This document shows positions 45,641 through 57,368 of a DNA stretch of 64,000 nt, piece after piece. Position 1 is the first letter of the stretch; every line of letters starts with the position of its first letter. Position numbers and translations under genes: made by a program. This stretch comes from Luzula sylvatica (taxonomy: Eukaryota; Streptophyta; Magnoliopsida; Poales; Juncaceae): contig OX326956.1 in the NCBI GenBank assembly GCA_946800325.1, positions 9,961,167-10,025,166 of the forward strand, written 5' to 3'. The notes beneath the pieces are model-generated. The model saw only the letters and a list, made by a program, of their open reading frames with translations. It was not told where the DNA came from and ran no database searches.

Positions 45641-46128
45641 AATATACCTTATTTATGTTTATTATAAAAATCAATACATATTCGAAATCAACACAAATAT
45701 TTCACAGGGGCTCCAAAATTTCACTTCAAAACACTAACTCAAACCATGAGTCTCTTCAACTTCATTTATATTATTTATATTAGTATTATATTCAACAAAA
45801 TAAGCTCTTTGCACCTCCTTTTTTGACTGTGAGTCTCTTTAGCTTCATTCTAGCTCAGGTCATCGCCATTTGCATGCTCAAAGCTATCTCCACCTATCTC
45901 TATCAACTCCCATTTGGTACTGGATTTGCATGCTCAAAGCTACTAGATTTGCAAGCTCAAAGCTGAATTCTTTAACGCCAACTCTAGATTTTCTCAACTA
46001 TTAGCCAAAACACTCACTGCATTGTAAGCTTCTCTACACGATTTTTTCCCCATTTCCATTCTCTAACGCCACCTCTAGATTTGTAAGCTTTTACACTCTG
46101 ATTTGTAGCTACTCTTCTGATCGGATTA

Positions 46129-48354
46129 ATGGATAGGAGTTGGATAAGGCTCCATGACAAAGTTTCAGAGGCATACATGACTGGACTTTATGAGTTCATG
46201 CAATTTTCCATTTCGAATCAAAACGATGACGACAAGATGAGGTGTCCATGTCGTGCTTGTATGAATGTTTTTTTCCAGTCAGCAAATATCGTGTGGAACC
46301 ATTTAATAGATAAAGGATTTGAGGAATCTTATACTCGTTGGATATTTCATGGCGAAAGTTATGAAGATGAAGAGGGGAGTGATGATAATGAAGTAAGGGG
46401 TGATGAATGATTAATAAATTTACAAGAAATGTTTGAAGATGTACATCGAGGCGTGATTCGAGATGAAAATGATCCGAGAGATACATTTAGTAGGTTGTTA
46501 AAAGATGCTCAACGTCCACTATATCCAGGTCGTGCTTTTTTCTCTCTTTTTAGATGAATAAATTAGATGAGTAATTTAGAAGAATAATTTAGTCACTGTA
46601 TGATCTTATTAGGGACAGATTTAGTCTCTGTATGATCTTATTAGCTACAGATTTATGTTTGTCCCAAATCTTCAATGTTACAATTTCATATTAATGAACT
46701 TTCACCTATATATATTTACAGGTTGCAAAACTTCACTACTGAAATTTCATATCAATTCATTGCACGCAAAATCCATTAATAGGTCTAGTATAAAAGCCTT
46801 TAACATGAACCTTGATATAACTAGACAAATATTACCCAAAGACCATGTTGTTCCACCTTCGTACTATAAGTGTATGAAGATTTTGAGAGAGCTTGGATTA
46901 GGATGTGAATTGATCGATGTGTGCAAGTTTGATTGCGTGTTATTTTGGAAGGAATTCAAAAGCTTGGATGAATGTCCAACATGTAAAACATCTCGGTGGA
47001 AAGTTAATAATGAAAATGGTAAAAAAATTGCTCACAAGAAGTTGCGATATTTTCCGTTAAAGCCAAGATTGCAGCGGTTAATTATGTCCAGAAATTCCGC
47101 AGCCGATATGCAATGGCACAAGTGCAAAAATAACCGGAATGATAATGATTTGAGACATCCATCAGATTCGGAAGCTTGGATGGATTTTGATAGTCAATAT
47201 CCTTTTTTTTTTCTAGTGATTGTCGTAATGTACGACTTGGATTAGCTACCGATGGTTTCAATCCATTTAATATGGGAAATTATAGTATGTGGCCAGTCAT
47301 ACTAACTCCATATAACCTTCCACCTTGGAAATGCATGAAAGAACCATACATTTTTCTCTCCTTACTTATCCCTAGACCAAAATCTCCAGGAAGAGAGCTT
47401 GATGTGTTTTTAAGGCCTTGAATTGATGAATTAAAAGAATTATGGGAAGTTGGTGTAAGAACGTACATGCGGCTAGTGGTGGGTGTTTCACAATGCATGC
47501 AGCGCTTCTATGGACTATTCATGATTTTCCGGCGTACGGCGATACGTCCGGATATTGTACAAAGGGCTACAATGCATGCCCCATTTGTAATAGTGATACA
47601 TACTCTCAGGGAATAAGAAGTAAAATTTGTTACATGGGACATCGACGGTACATAGAAATGACTCATCCATGGAGAAGAAGTTTAAAATTTAATGGTAAAC
47701 GTGAAACTTCCATACCCAGTGAAATGACCATGGAAACTATATTAATAGAATTGGAGCCTTTTAGGAATATTCAATTTGGAAAACACCCAAGTAATAAAAA
47801 GAGAAAACGTACGATAGGAGAAACTAATTGGAAAAAAATGAGTATTTTTTTTGAGCTGCCTTATTGGCATAAACTGAAGTTACCCCACAATCTCGATGTT
47901 ATGCATATCGAGAAAAATATTTGCGATAACATTGTTGGAACTTTGTTAAGCATAGAAGGTAAAACGAAGGACACCGACTAGGCTCGTTTGGATCTGCAAG
48001 ATCTGAATATACGCAGGGAATTGCATTTGCAAGGGGATAGATTTGTAAAGCCGCTCGCACGCATTATCTCCTAAAGGGAGACAAGGTTTCTGCGAATTCA
48101 TTCAATCCGTAAAATTTCCAGATGGCTACGCAGCGAACATTTCGAATTGTGTTAGCACGAAAGATAACAAATTATCGAGTTTGAAGAGTCATGATTGTCA
48201 TGTTCTTCTTCAAAGAATGATTCCTATCGGGATGCGTGGATATCTCGATAAAGATATTCTTAACGTTTTATGTGAGCTAGGTTGCTATTTTATAGAATTG
48301 TGCTCGAGGACCCTAAAGTTGGATATTTTGGAGAAAATGGAGAAGCAAATTTAA
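46129..48354 (+). pseudogene. CACTA Tnp2 transposase, heavily mutated and 3' truncated
   Basis: Tnp2 is the catalytic transposase of CACTA elements. It opens MDRSWIRLHDKVSEAYMTGL, the Transposase-associated zinc-binding domain (RCPCRACMN). A stop at 46408-46410 interrupts it, after which the frame continues to PLYPG and an intron 46529-46721. The Transposase_21 domain follows: ILPKDHVVPPSYYKCMKILR, ECPTCKTSRWK, FPLKPRLQRL. A frameshift falls at the T-run near 47207, then LATDGFNPFNMGNYSMWPV, a stop in DVFLRP*, and a 1-bp loss near 47466. FPAYGDTSGYCTKGYNACPIC and LKLPHNLDVMHIEKNICDN follow, then a stop at 47979-47981, another frameshift near 48075, and GYAANISNCV and SHDCHVLLQRMIPIGMRGYL. It ends at EKMEKQ, 48354. 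At least three stops and three frameshifts make it non-functional. Confidence 0.92.
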
Positions 48355-49180
48355 ATTAATATAATGCAACCCTTTTTGCTGTTCATGCATTCGGCCACGT
48401 CATCCTTGAATTCTGGATCGTTCGATCATGATCAAACTGCCACAATTTGAATGGTCTCGGCTCACATGGACCACCATAGACTAATGTTATATGGACTATG
48501 TGAGCCAAGTCTATCCACATTTTTCCATTTTTCCACCATCTCATGCCATTAGTCACCGCTTCGCTCTTTCTCTCCTCATTCTCCCATTCGCGGCAGCCCA
48601 GGAAAAAAATTAAAACATGCGGGTGAAACCCTAGCGAAACCCTAGCTGCGATTTTTCTCTCATTTACGCTCGCGAAGGAGTAAAAAAAGAAAAAAGAACC
48701 GCCAAGACCTAGCAGCGACAATACGGCGACGGTGTTTGGCGAGGAATCCGTGAGAAACACAGGCCAGATGGACGTGCACGAAGCCATAAACCTTCGTTGA
48801 CACTGAAACGAGCAACAACTGATAAAAGTTACGGCTCGAGTAAAGAGTGAGTCCCGCTTCCACTTCTCTCTGTTTCGTGACCCAATTGATTGTTATTCTT
48901 TTCGTTATTGAGTTTTTCCTTCAATTTTGGTTATTGTTATTGTTAATATTAGGTCTTTGGTTAATTATTTCATCAAAATTACAAACTTACAACAAGTATT
49001 GTATAATTTCTGCAAGCCCTTTCAACAAATTGCGTTGTTGAACCAAAAAAGTACATTACGGACTTGCTTAAAGCATCCATTCAATTCGTTCTGATCGATT
49101 TTGTTGATTTTTGGTAGTTTCATTTATGATATTCTTTTACTGATTTATATTCCTTCCTAATTATTCACTAATTTGATTTA
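48355..49180. other. Unassigned region with leader-like sequence
   Basis: After the Tnp2 breakpoint the base composition changes. At 48600-48680 the sequence has GAAACCCTAG twice (telo-box type AAACCCTAG), then CTGCGATTTTTCTCTCATTTACG and purine-rich DNA, resembling a plant 5' leader. A following stretch to 48830 could be a small first exon, but I see no convincing protein. It may be a captured host gene fragment. The minus-strand open frame at 48383-48787 has no recognisable domain. Confidence 0.3.
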
Positions 49181-49181
49181 T

Positions 49182-49680
49182 TTGCTACCAAATTCAGCTT
49201 GGTTGTGTGTATTTTGGTATGGTTCGTCTTATGTGAGAAAGGAACAATAACCAATTTGATTCGGCATGGTTTACGACCTCGATTTTGCCATATCTGGGTG
49301 CCTTCCTTTGCGATTCCTCGGGCCATCGACGTGTAAGCTCGATATGGAAATTTCTGGTTTAATTTAATTTCCAATTATTATTCTTTTATTTAATATTATT
49401 AGTTTATAATAAGATTATTTGAATGTTTTGTATTTTTTATTCATTCCTCAGGTTTAATTGCTGCTCATTTTCAGATTTATGATGAGTATTTTGGCATGGT
49501 TTGTCTTCTGTGAGAAAGGAAAGGATAATTAATTTTATTCGGCATGGTTTACGTCCTCGATTTCGCCATTTATGGTGCTGCCTTCCTTTGCTATTCCTTG
49601 GGCTATCAGCGCGTAAGCTTGATTTCGCCATTTCTGGTTTAATTTAATTTCCAATTATTATTATTCCTGCTGGATATTAG
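49182..49680. repeat. Tandem duplication of a ~260-bp unit
   Basis: Two units (about 49182-49375 and 49440-49670) share GTGAGAAAGGAA, TTCGGCATGGTTTACG, CCTCGATTT, GCCTTCCTTTGC and TTCTGGTTTAATTTAATTTCC. Similarity is near 85 percent by eye. The units look like diverged exon-plus-intron DNA but have stops in all frames. Positions 49680-50440 have no assignable gene. Confidence 0.65.
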
Positions 49681-50448
49681 TTTATGACAATAATTATTGT
49701 AGTTGTTTGGATTATTTTTTTTTTGGTTTTCTGTAGGACTCGATACGATCCGATTATTTGTAAGGCTTCAAATTTACGTCCCGTACCAGGCAATAACCCA
49801 AGCCCACATGACGGCGTAGAACAAGAAATCCTTACGGGTAGTTTTACATTTTAACCCTCTACGTATCATTGGGACCGAAACTTAATTTTCAAAACCACAG
49901 GGACTACAACGTAATTTTTTATTGTAGATGATGGAAGAGTACCATAAGAGGAAGCGTTATGTCGAACAATGTCATAATTACAGAAATGCGGGAGCTATTT
50001 TGTGGTCTGGCAAAATTCAGGGGTTTCTTTGCAAATTAACCTTTTAAAATATAGTTTTCATTGGTTTTCATTTTATTTTTTTATTGTAGTATCCGATGGA
50101 TTTGGAGCAACGTGACTGAAGAGAGCAACTCAAGGACAGTAACTTTGGCAAGGTTATATTTTATATATGTTTTCTCCAGCATTTTAGGTTTCTTTTCCTT
50201 TTTCAAATAAAACAATAAAGACAAGTGTTTTTTCGAAAATTTCTCTTTCTCTGTCATTATTTGTTGAAGCTTGCATTACTCCTTGGGATTGTAGGTTATT
50301 ATGTTTTATGATAATCGGACGAAGAAAATAACTGCAAATAGAGAACTGCCAAAAGAAATGGTCGATGATAGTCACTAGGAGCATATAACAAAAAATTTGG
50401 GTCTTTTTCAATGTAACATAATCAATTTGTTCATATTTTTTTTTTCAC

Positions 50449-50490
50449 ATTCGTCGTCGTCGTCGTCATCATCATCATCATCATCATCAT
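50449..50490. repeat. (CGT)n/(CAT)n trinucleotide repeat
   Basis: Five or more CGT units run directly into about eight CAT units. It looks like a CGT repeat partly converted by CpG to TpG/CpA mutation. Confidence 0.9.
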
Positions 50491-50879
50491 TGTCTTCATC
50501 ATTAACATATCATTATGTCACGTAAAGCTTGCCACATAAAACGATGCCAGGCTTTTACATCGTTGGAACAAAACAATCGATGGAACAAAACAATAGAACA
50601 TATTGATCTAAATCAAGGCTTTTGATCTAATACAACACTATTCGACGTATAACAATTCATTGCAAATTCTTATTCTTATTGGGAATACATGCTGGTTAAT
50701 TTGTTGTTCATTCGAAGGATCGAAATGAAGCTCTGTACGTGTGATTTGTGCAAAAAAAAACTGAGATTTTGTTCTTGCGATTTTGTTGTTAAATTTGATC
50801 GGATTTTATTCTCTTAATATTACCACTCGAAAGTTGAATTTGGTCGGATTTTATTGTTGCGATATGGAAAACAATCCGA

Positions 50880-51890
50880 ACTACAAAAATGTTAAATAAC
50901 AATACAACTATGAACTGGAATAATAAGAGATTCGAATTGGAATAGGAATACAAATATAAATATCAAAAACAAAATATCAATATCAATACGAAGTATGAAA
51001 TAAAAACACACATACAATTACAAATGTAAAACGAAAGTGCAAATACAAATAATGAAATGAAACACGAATCGAATGCGAATGCGAATACAACAGACAAATA
51101 TAGAAAACATATACAAATTCAAATAACCAATACAAATTCGAAACACGAATATTAATACGAATACCAGAACAAGAAAGGAAAAACATAAATCAATATCAAT
51201 CTCAATAAAAACTAAGAAATATAAATACAAATACAAATTCATAGACGAAATACAAATACAACTTACGTATATTAAACACACTGTCTTTAAACATTTTATG
51301 CTTGAATGCGAATACGAACACGATTATGGATATAAATATGATTATGAATTACGAATCCAATTACCTATTATGAATTACGAGTGTCGAAAGATATTAATAT
51401 CAATCTCAATAAGAACTACGAAATGTAAATACAAGTGAAAATACAAAATACAAATGCATAGACGGAATACGAATACTAAATACGGATATTAAACAGACCG
51501 TCTTTAAAAATTACATGCTTGAATGCGAATACGACACGATTATGGATATAAATACGATTATGAATTACGAATCCAATTACATGTTACGAAGTACGACTGT
51601 CAAATTACACATAACGAAATCCGAATTTCAGTATTCAAAATCTAAAATACTAAGTACTAAATACCGAATATGAAATGCGAATACGAATGCAAACAAAAAC
51701 ACGAAGACGAAAACAAATATGATTATGAACTACGAATTATGAATTGTTAATAATGAATTACAAGCTACGAATTACGAAATCCGAAATCTGAAATACTGAA
51801 ATACGAAAATACGAACAACGAAATATGAAATACGAGTACGAGTACGATTACGAGTACCGATACCGATACAAATACGAGGGCAACAACGAA
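50880..51890. repeat. Degenerate AATACGAATACAAAT hexamer-like repeats with a 214-bp internal duplication
   Basis: About 1 kb built of AATACG, AATACA, ATTACGA and GAATACGA units. Inside it, 51183-51395 and about 51396-51605 are two copies of one block (shared ATATCAATCTCAATAA, ATAGACG, CTTTAAA, TGCTTGAATGCGAATACGA, ACGATTATGGATATAAATA). There is no coding potential; minus-strand open frames there are low-complexity. Positions 51890-52202 are AT-rich and empty. Confidence 0.75.
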
Positions 51891-52202
51891 TAGAAAAATG
51901 CATATGGATACCATTTTTCTTATTTTTCCGATGATGTATAGAAAAATAAGAAAAAATTAAAGCAAAAACCATTTGAATAATTATTGCAATTATTTTTTTA
52001 AAATTTATAAAAATCATGATTTATCAAGGCAAATGCACCGAGATTTTCATGGCTAGCGCTTTTTCGGATTGTAAGAAAAAATGAATAAATGGTTTTGTTC
52101 AGGATAAAGTATGATTTGTTTTTAACCTTGATATATATCGAAATTGGTTTCTTTTTAATCTTGATTGATCTACATAAATTTAAATATTGGAATAAAACAT
52201 CT

Positions 52203-52286
52203 CGATATGTATGTAGGAAGATAGTTAGTTAGTCAGTTAGTTAGTTATTTTGTTAGTTAGTTATAGGTAGTTAGTTCATCAGTTAA

Positions 52287-52323
<37 letters not shown>

Positions 52324-52829
52324 CAATATGTCTGTAAGAAGGCAGTTAGTTAGTTAGATACATAGTTAGTTAATTAGTTAGTTAATTAGTTAGTTAGTTA
52401 ATTAGTTAGTTAGTTAATTAGTTAGTACTTATTTAATTAGTTATATAGTTGGTTAGTTAGTTAGTTAGCTAGTAGTTAGTTTGTTAGTTATATATTTAGT
52501 TAATTAGTTAGTTAGTTAGTTAGTTAGTGGGTTCGTACGAGGGTTGTTAGTCGATTAATTAGTTTGTTAGTTAGTTAGTTAGTTAGTTAATAGGTATGTA
52601 TGAAGGTAGTTGGTTAGTAAGTTAGTTAGTTAATTAGTAAGTTAGTTAGTTAGTTAGTAAGTTAACTAGTAGTTAGTTAATTAGTTAATTAATTAATTAG
52701 TTAGTTAGTTACTAACTTTGTTAATGGGTATATACGAAGGTAGCTACTTATTTTGTTAATTAGTTAGTTAGTTAGCTAGTAGCTCGTTAGTTAGTTAGTT
52801 AGTTAGTTAGTTAATTGATATGCTGGAAG

Positions 52830-52860
<31 letters not shown>

Positions 52861-53214
52861 TTTAGTGGGTTTGTAGGAAGGTAGTAAGTCAATTAGTTAG
52901 GTACTTAGTTGGTTAATAAGTATGTCGGAAGATAGTTAATTAGTTAGTTAGTTAATTAGTTAGTTAGTTATTTAGTTAGTTATTTATAGGTTGTCAGTTA
53001 ATCAGTTAATTAGTTAGTAAGTTAGTTAGTTAGTTAGTTAGTTAGTCAATATGTATGTAAGAATGTAGTTAGTTAGTTAGTAAGTTAGTAAGTTAGTTAA
53101 TTAATTACTTATTTGGTTAGCTAGTTAGATAGTTAGTTAGTTAGTTAGTTAGTTAATGGGTTTGTAGGAAGGGAGTTAGTTAATTAGATAGTTAGTTAGT
53201 AGGTATGTTGGAAG

Positions 53215-53250
<36 letters not shown>

Positions 53251-53855
53251 ATAATTAGTTAGTTAGTTATTTAGTAAGTTAGTTATAGGTAGTTAGTTCA
53301 TCAGTGAGTTAGTTAGTTAGTTAGTTAGTTAGTCAATATGTATGTAAGAAGGTATTTAGTTACTTAGTCAGTTACATAGTTAGTTAATTAGTTAGGTAGT
53401 TAGTTAGGTAGTTAGTTAGTAGTTATTTAGTTAGTTAGTTAATCAGTTAGTTATTCAGTGGGTTTGTTAGTTAGTTAGCTAGTTGTTAGGTAGTTAGTCA
53501 GTTAGTTTGTGGGTATGTAGGATGTTAGTTAGTTAGTTAGTTAACTGGTATGTAGGAATATAGTTAGTTAGTTAATTGGCTAGTTATTCAGTTTGTTATC
53601 TAGTTGTTAGTTAGTTAGTTAGTTAGTTAGTTAGTCAGTTAGTCAGTTAGTTAGTTAGTTAGTTAGATAGTTAGTTATTCGGTTTGTTATCTAGTTGTTA
53701 GCTAGTTAGTTAGGTAGTTAGCTAGCTAGCTAGTAGTTAGTTTGTTAGTTTGTAAATTAGTTAGTTAGTTAATTAGTTAGTAAGTTAGTTTGTTAGTTAG
53801 TTAGTTAATATGTGTGTAGGAAGATAGTAAGTAAATTAGTTAGTTTGTTAGTTAA

Positions 53856-53886
<31 letters not shown>

Positions 53887-54832
53887 CTTAGTTAGTTAGT
53901 TAGGTAGGTAGCTAGTAGTTATATGGTTAGTTAGTTAATCAGTTAGTTTTATAGTTGGTTAGTTAGTTAGTTAGCTAGTTGTTAGTTAGTTAGTCAGTTA
54001 GTTTGTGGGTATGTAGGAAGTTAGTTAGTTAGTTAGTTAACTGGTATGTAGGAAGATAGTTAGTTAGTTAATTAGCTAGTTATTCAGTTTGTTATCTAGT
54101 TGTTAGTTAGTTAGTTAGTTAGTTACCTAGCTAGCTAGTAGTTAGTTTGTTAGTTTGTAAATTAGTTAGTTAGTTAATTAGTTAATTAGTTAGTTAGTTA
54201 GTTAATATGTATGTAAGAAGATAGTTAGTTAGTTAGTTAGTTAATATGTACGTAATAAGGTAATTAGATGGATAGTTAGTTAATTATTAGTTAGTTATTT
54301 ATCTGGTAGTTAGTTAGTTAGTTATTTAATATGTATGTAAGAAGGTACCTAGTTAGTTTGTTAGTTAGTTAGATAGTTAGTTCATTGGTTAGTTAGTTAG
54401 TTAGTTAGTTAATAAGTTATCTAGTGGTTAGTTAGTTAGTAAGTTAGTTAGTCAACTAGTGAGTTATTCAGTTAGTAAGTTAGTTAGCTAGCTAGTAGTT
54501 AGTTAGTTAACTAGTTAGTTATTTAGTTAGTTAGTTAGTTAGCTAGTAGTTTGTTAGTTAACTAGTTAGTCATTTAGTTAGTTAGTTAGTCAGTTAGTTA
54601 GTGGGCATATAGGAAGTAAGTTAGTTAGTTAGTTAATAGGTATGTACGAAGATATTTAGTTAGTAAGTGGGTTTGTAGGAAGGTAGTTAGATAATTAGTT
54701 AGTCAGTTAGTTAGTTAGTTAGTTAGTTAATATGTGTGTAGGAAGATAGTAAGGAAATTAGTTTGTTTGTTAGTTAATTAGTTAGTTAGTAAGTAAGGTA
54801 GTTAGTGGGTTCGTACGAAGGTAGTTAGGTAA

Positions 54833-54867
<35 letters not shown>

Positions 54868-56190
54868 ATATGTATGTATGGAAGTAGTTGGTTAGTAAGT
54901 TAGTTAGTTAATTAGTTAGTTTGTTATTTAGTTAGTTAGCTAGTAGTTAGTTAGTTAGTTAGTTGGTAAGTATGTCCGTTAGTTTGTGGGTATGTATGGA
55001 GGTATCTAGTTAGTATGTTAATTAGTCAGTTAGTTGGTTAGTTGGTATGTGGTTAGTTAGTTAGTTAGTTAGTTAGTTAATTGGTATGCAGGAAGATAGT
55101 TTGTTAGTTAGTTAGTTGGTTAGTGGGAAGATACTTATTAGTCACTTAGTTAGTTAGTTAGTTAGTCACTTAGTTAGTTAATAGGTATGTAGGAAGATAG
55201 TTGTTAGTCAGTTAATTAGTTAGTTAGCTATTTAGTTAGTTAGTTATAGGTAGTTAGTTAATTAGTTAATTAGTTAGTTAGTTAGTTAGTTAGTCAATAT
55301 GTATGTAAGAAGGTTGTTAGTTAGTTAGTAACATAGTTAGTTAATTAGTTAGTTAGTTAGTTAGTTAGTTATGTAGTTAATTAGTAGTTATTTGGTTAGT
55401 TGCATAGTTGGTTAGTTAGTTAGTTTGCTAGTAGTTAGTTAGTTAGTTATATATTTAGTTAGTTAGTTAGTGGGTTCGTACGAAGATAGTTAGTTAATTA
55501 ATTAGTTAGGTAGTTAGTTAATAGGTATGTTTGAAGGAAGTTGGTTTGTAAGTTAGTTAGTTAATTAGTTAATTAGTTAGTTAGTTAGTTAGTCAGTTAG
55601 CTAGTTGTTAGTTACTTAGCTAGTTAGTTAGTTAATTAGTTAGTTTTTTAGTTAGTTAGTTAGTAAGTTTACTAGTAGTCAGTTTGTTAATTAGTTAATT
55701 AATTAGTTAGTTAGTTAGTTAGTTAGTAACTTAGTTAATGGGTATGTATGAAGGTAACTACTTATTTAGTCAATTAGTTAGTTAGTTAGCTGTTAGTTCG
55801 TTGGTTAGTTACATAATTAATCAGTTAGTTAGTTGGTGAGCTAGTTATTTAGTTAATAGGTATGTAGGAAGATAGCTTGTTAGTTAATTAATTGGTTATT
55901 TAGTTTGTTATCAAGTAGTTAGTTATTTATTTAGTTATTTATCTAGTAGTTACTAAGTTAGTTAGTTAGTTATATAGTTAGCTAGTTGTTAGTTAGTTAG
56001 TTATTTATTTAGTTAGTTAGTTAGTGGTTATGTAGGAAGGTAGATAGGTAGGTAGTTAGTTAATATGTATGTACGAAGATAGATAGTTTGTTAATTAGTT
56101 GGTTATTTTGTTAGTTATCTAGTATATAGTTAGTTAATTAGTTAGTTAGTTAGTTAGTTAGTTAATATGTATGTAAGAAGGTAGTTAGTA

Positions 56191-56227
<37 letters not shown>

Positions 56228-57368
56228 ATAGGTATATAAGAAGGGAGTTAGTTGGTTAGTTAGTCATTTAGTTAGTTAGTTAGTTAGTTAGTTATTTAGT
56301 TAGTTAGTTAGTTAAGTAGTATGATATTTAGGTAGTTAGTTAGTTAGTTAGCAAGTATTTAGTTAGTTAGTTAGTTAGTTTGTTTGTTAGTGGGTCTGTA
56401 GGTTGGTACTTAGTTAGTTAGCTAGTCAATTAGTTAGTTTGTTGGTTAGATAGGTATGTAGTTAATAGGTATGTAGGAAGATAGTTAGTTTAGCTAGTTA
56501 GTTAGTTAGTTAATTAGTGAGTTAGTTTGTTGGTAAGTATGTCAGATAGTTAGTTTGTTAATTGGTATGTGGGAAGTTAGCCAATTAGTTAGTTAGTTAG
56601 TTAGTCAATTGGTATGCAGGAAGATAATTAGTTAGTTAGTTAGTTAGTTAGTGGGTTTGTAAGAAGGTAATCAGTTAGTTAGTCAGTTAATAGGTATGTA
56701 TGTAGAAAGTTAGTTAGTTAGTTAATTTGTTAGTAAGTTATAGGTAGTTAGTTAATCAGTTAATTAGTTAGTTAGTTAGTTAGGTAGTTAGTGAGTTAGT
56801 CAATATGTATATAAGAATGTAGTTAGTGAGTTAGTTACATAGTTAGTTAATTAGTTAGTTAGTTAGTTAGTTAGGTAGTTAGTTAGTAGTTATTTAGTAA
56901 GTTATATAGTTGGTTAGTTAGTTAGTTGGCTAGTAGTTAGTTAGTTAGTTATATATTTAGTTAGTCAGTTAGTTAGTTAGTGGTTCGTACGAAGGTTGTT
57001 AGTTAATTAATTAGTTAGGTAGTTAGTTAGTTAGTTAGTTAATAGGTACGTATGAAGGTAGTTGGTTAGTAAGTTAGTTAGTTAATTTGTAAGTTAGTTA
57101 GTTAATTAGTCAGTCAGCTAGTAGTTAGTTAGTTATTTAGTTAATTAGTAAGTTATTTAGTTAGTTAGTAAGTTAACTTGTAGTTAGTTAATTAATTAGT
57201 TAATTAGTTAGTTACTAACTTAGTTAATGGGTATATACGAAGGTAGCTACTTATTTAGTTAATTAGGTAGTTAGTTTGCTAGTAGTTAGTAAGTTAGTTA
57301 CATAATTAGTTAGTTACTTAGTTAGTTAGCTAGTTAGTTAGTTAATAGGTATGTAGGAAGATAGTTAG
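52203..57368. repeat. TTAG tetranucleotide array, part 2
   Basis: Same strand and phrases as 30196-37308. GTGGGTTCGTACG-type markers lie at about 52529, 54807, 55472 and 56982 (spacing 2278, 665, 1510), close to the 2265, 664 and 1483 spacings seen in part 1. TAATGGGTATATACGAAGG or its variants follow each main marker. Confidence 0.93.

Larger units (their letters stand above)
37309..48354. mobile_element. Decayed CACTA (En/Spm) transposon block, left terminus present, right end not found
   Basis: The left end starts CACTACAACAGAACTGGG. Subterminal repeats of CCGTCGCTAA in both orientations follow (37330-37580), including a perfect 9-bp stem with a 4-base loop at 37331-37352. Inside lie a minus-strand Transposase_24/TNPA-like gene (40751-42964) and a plus-strand Tnp2 pseudogene (46129-48354), the two standard CACTA genes. 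Insertion was into TTAG repeat (flank TTA; CACTA elements make 3-bp duplications). No ...TAGTG right terminus was found before the TTAG array resumes at 52203. Either the end is deleted or two elements are mixed. Other repeats are nested within it. Confidence 0.75.

Noticed and set aside
48383..48787. 134-codon minus-strand frame as a gene
   Set aside because: No recognisable domain; it spans leader-like and purine-rich sequence, and no splice partner is visible.
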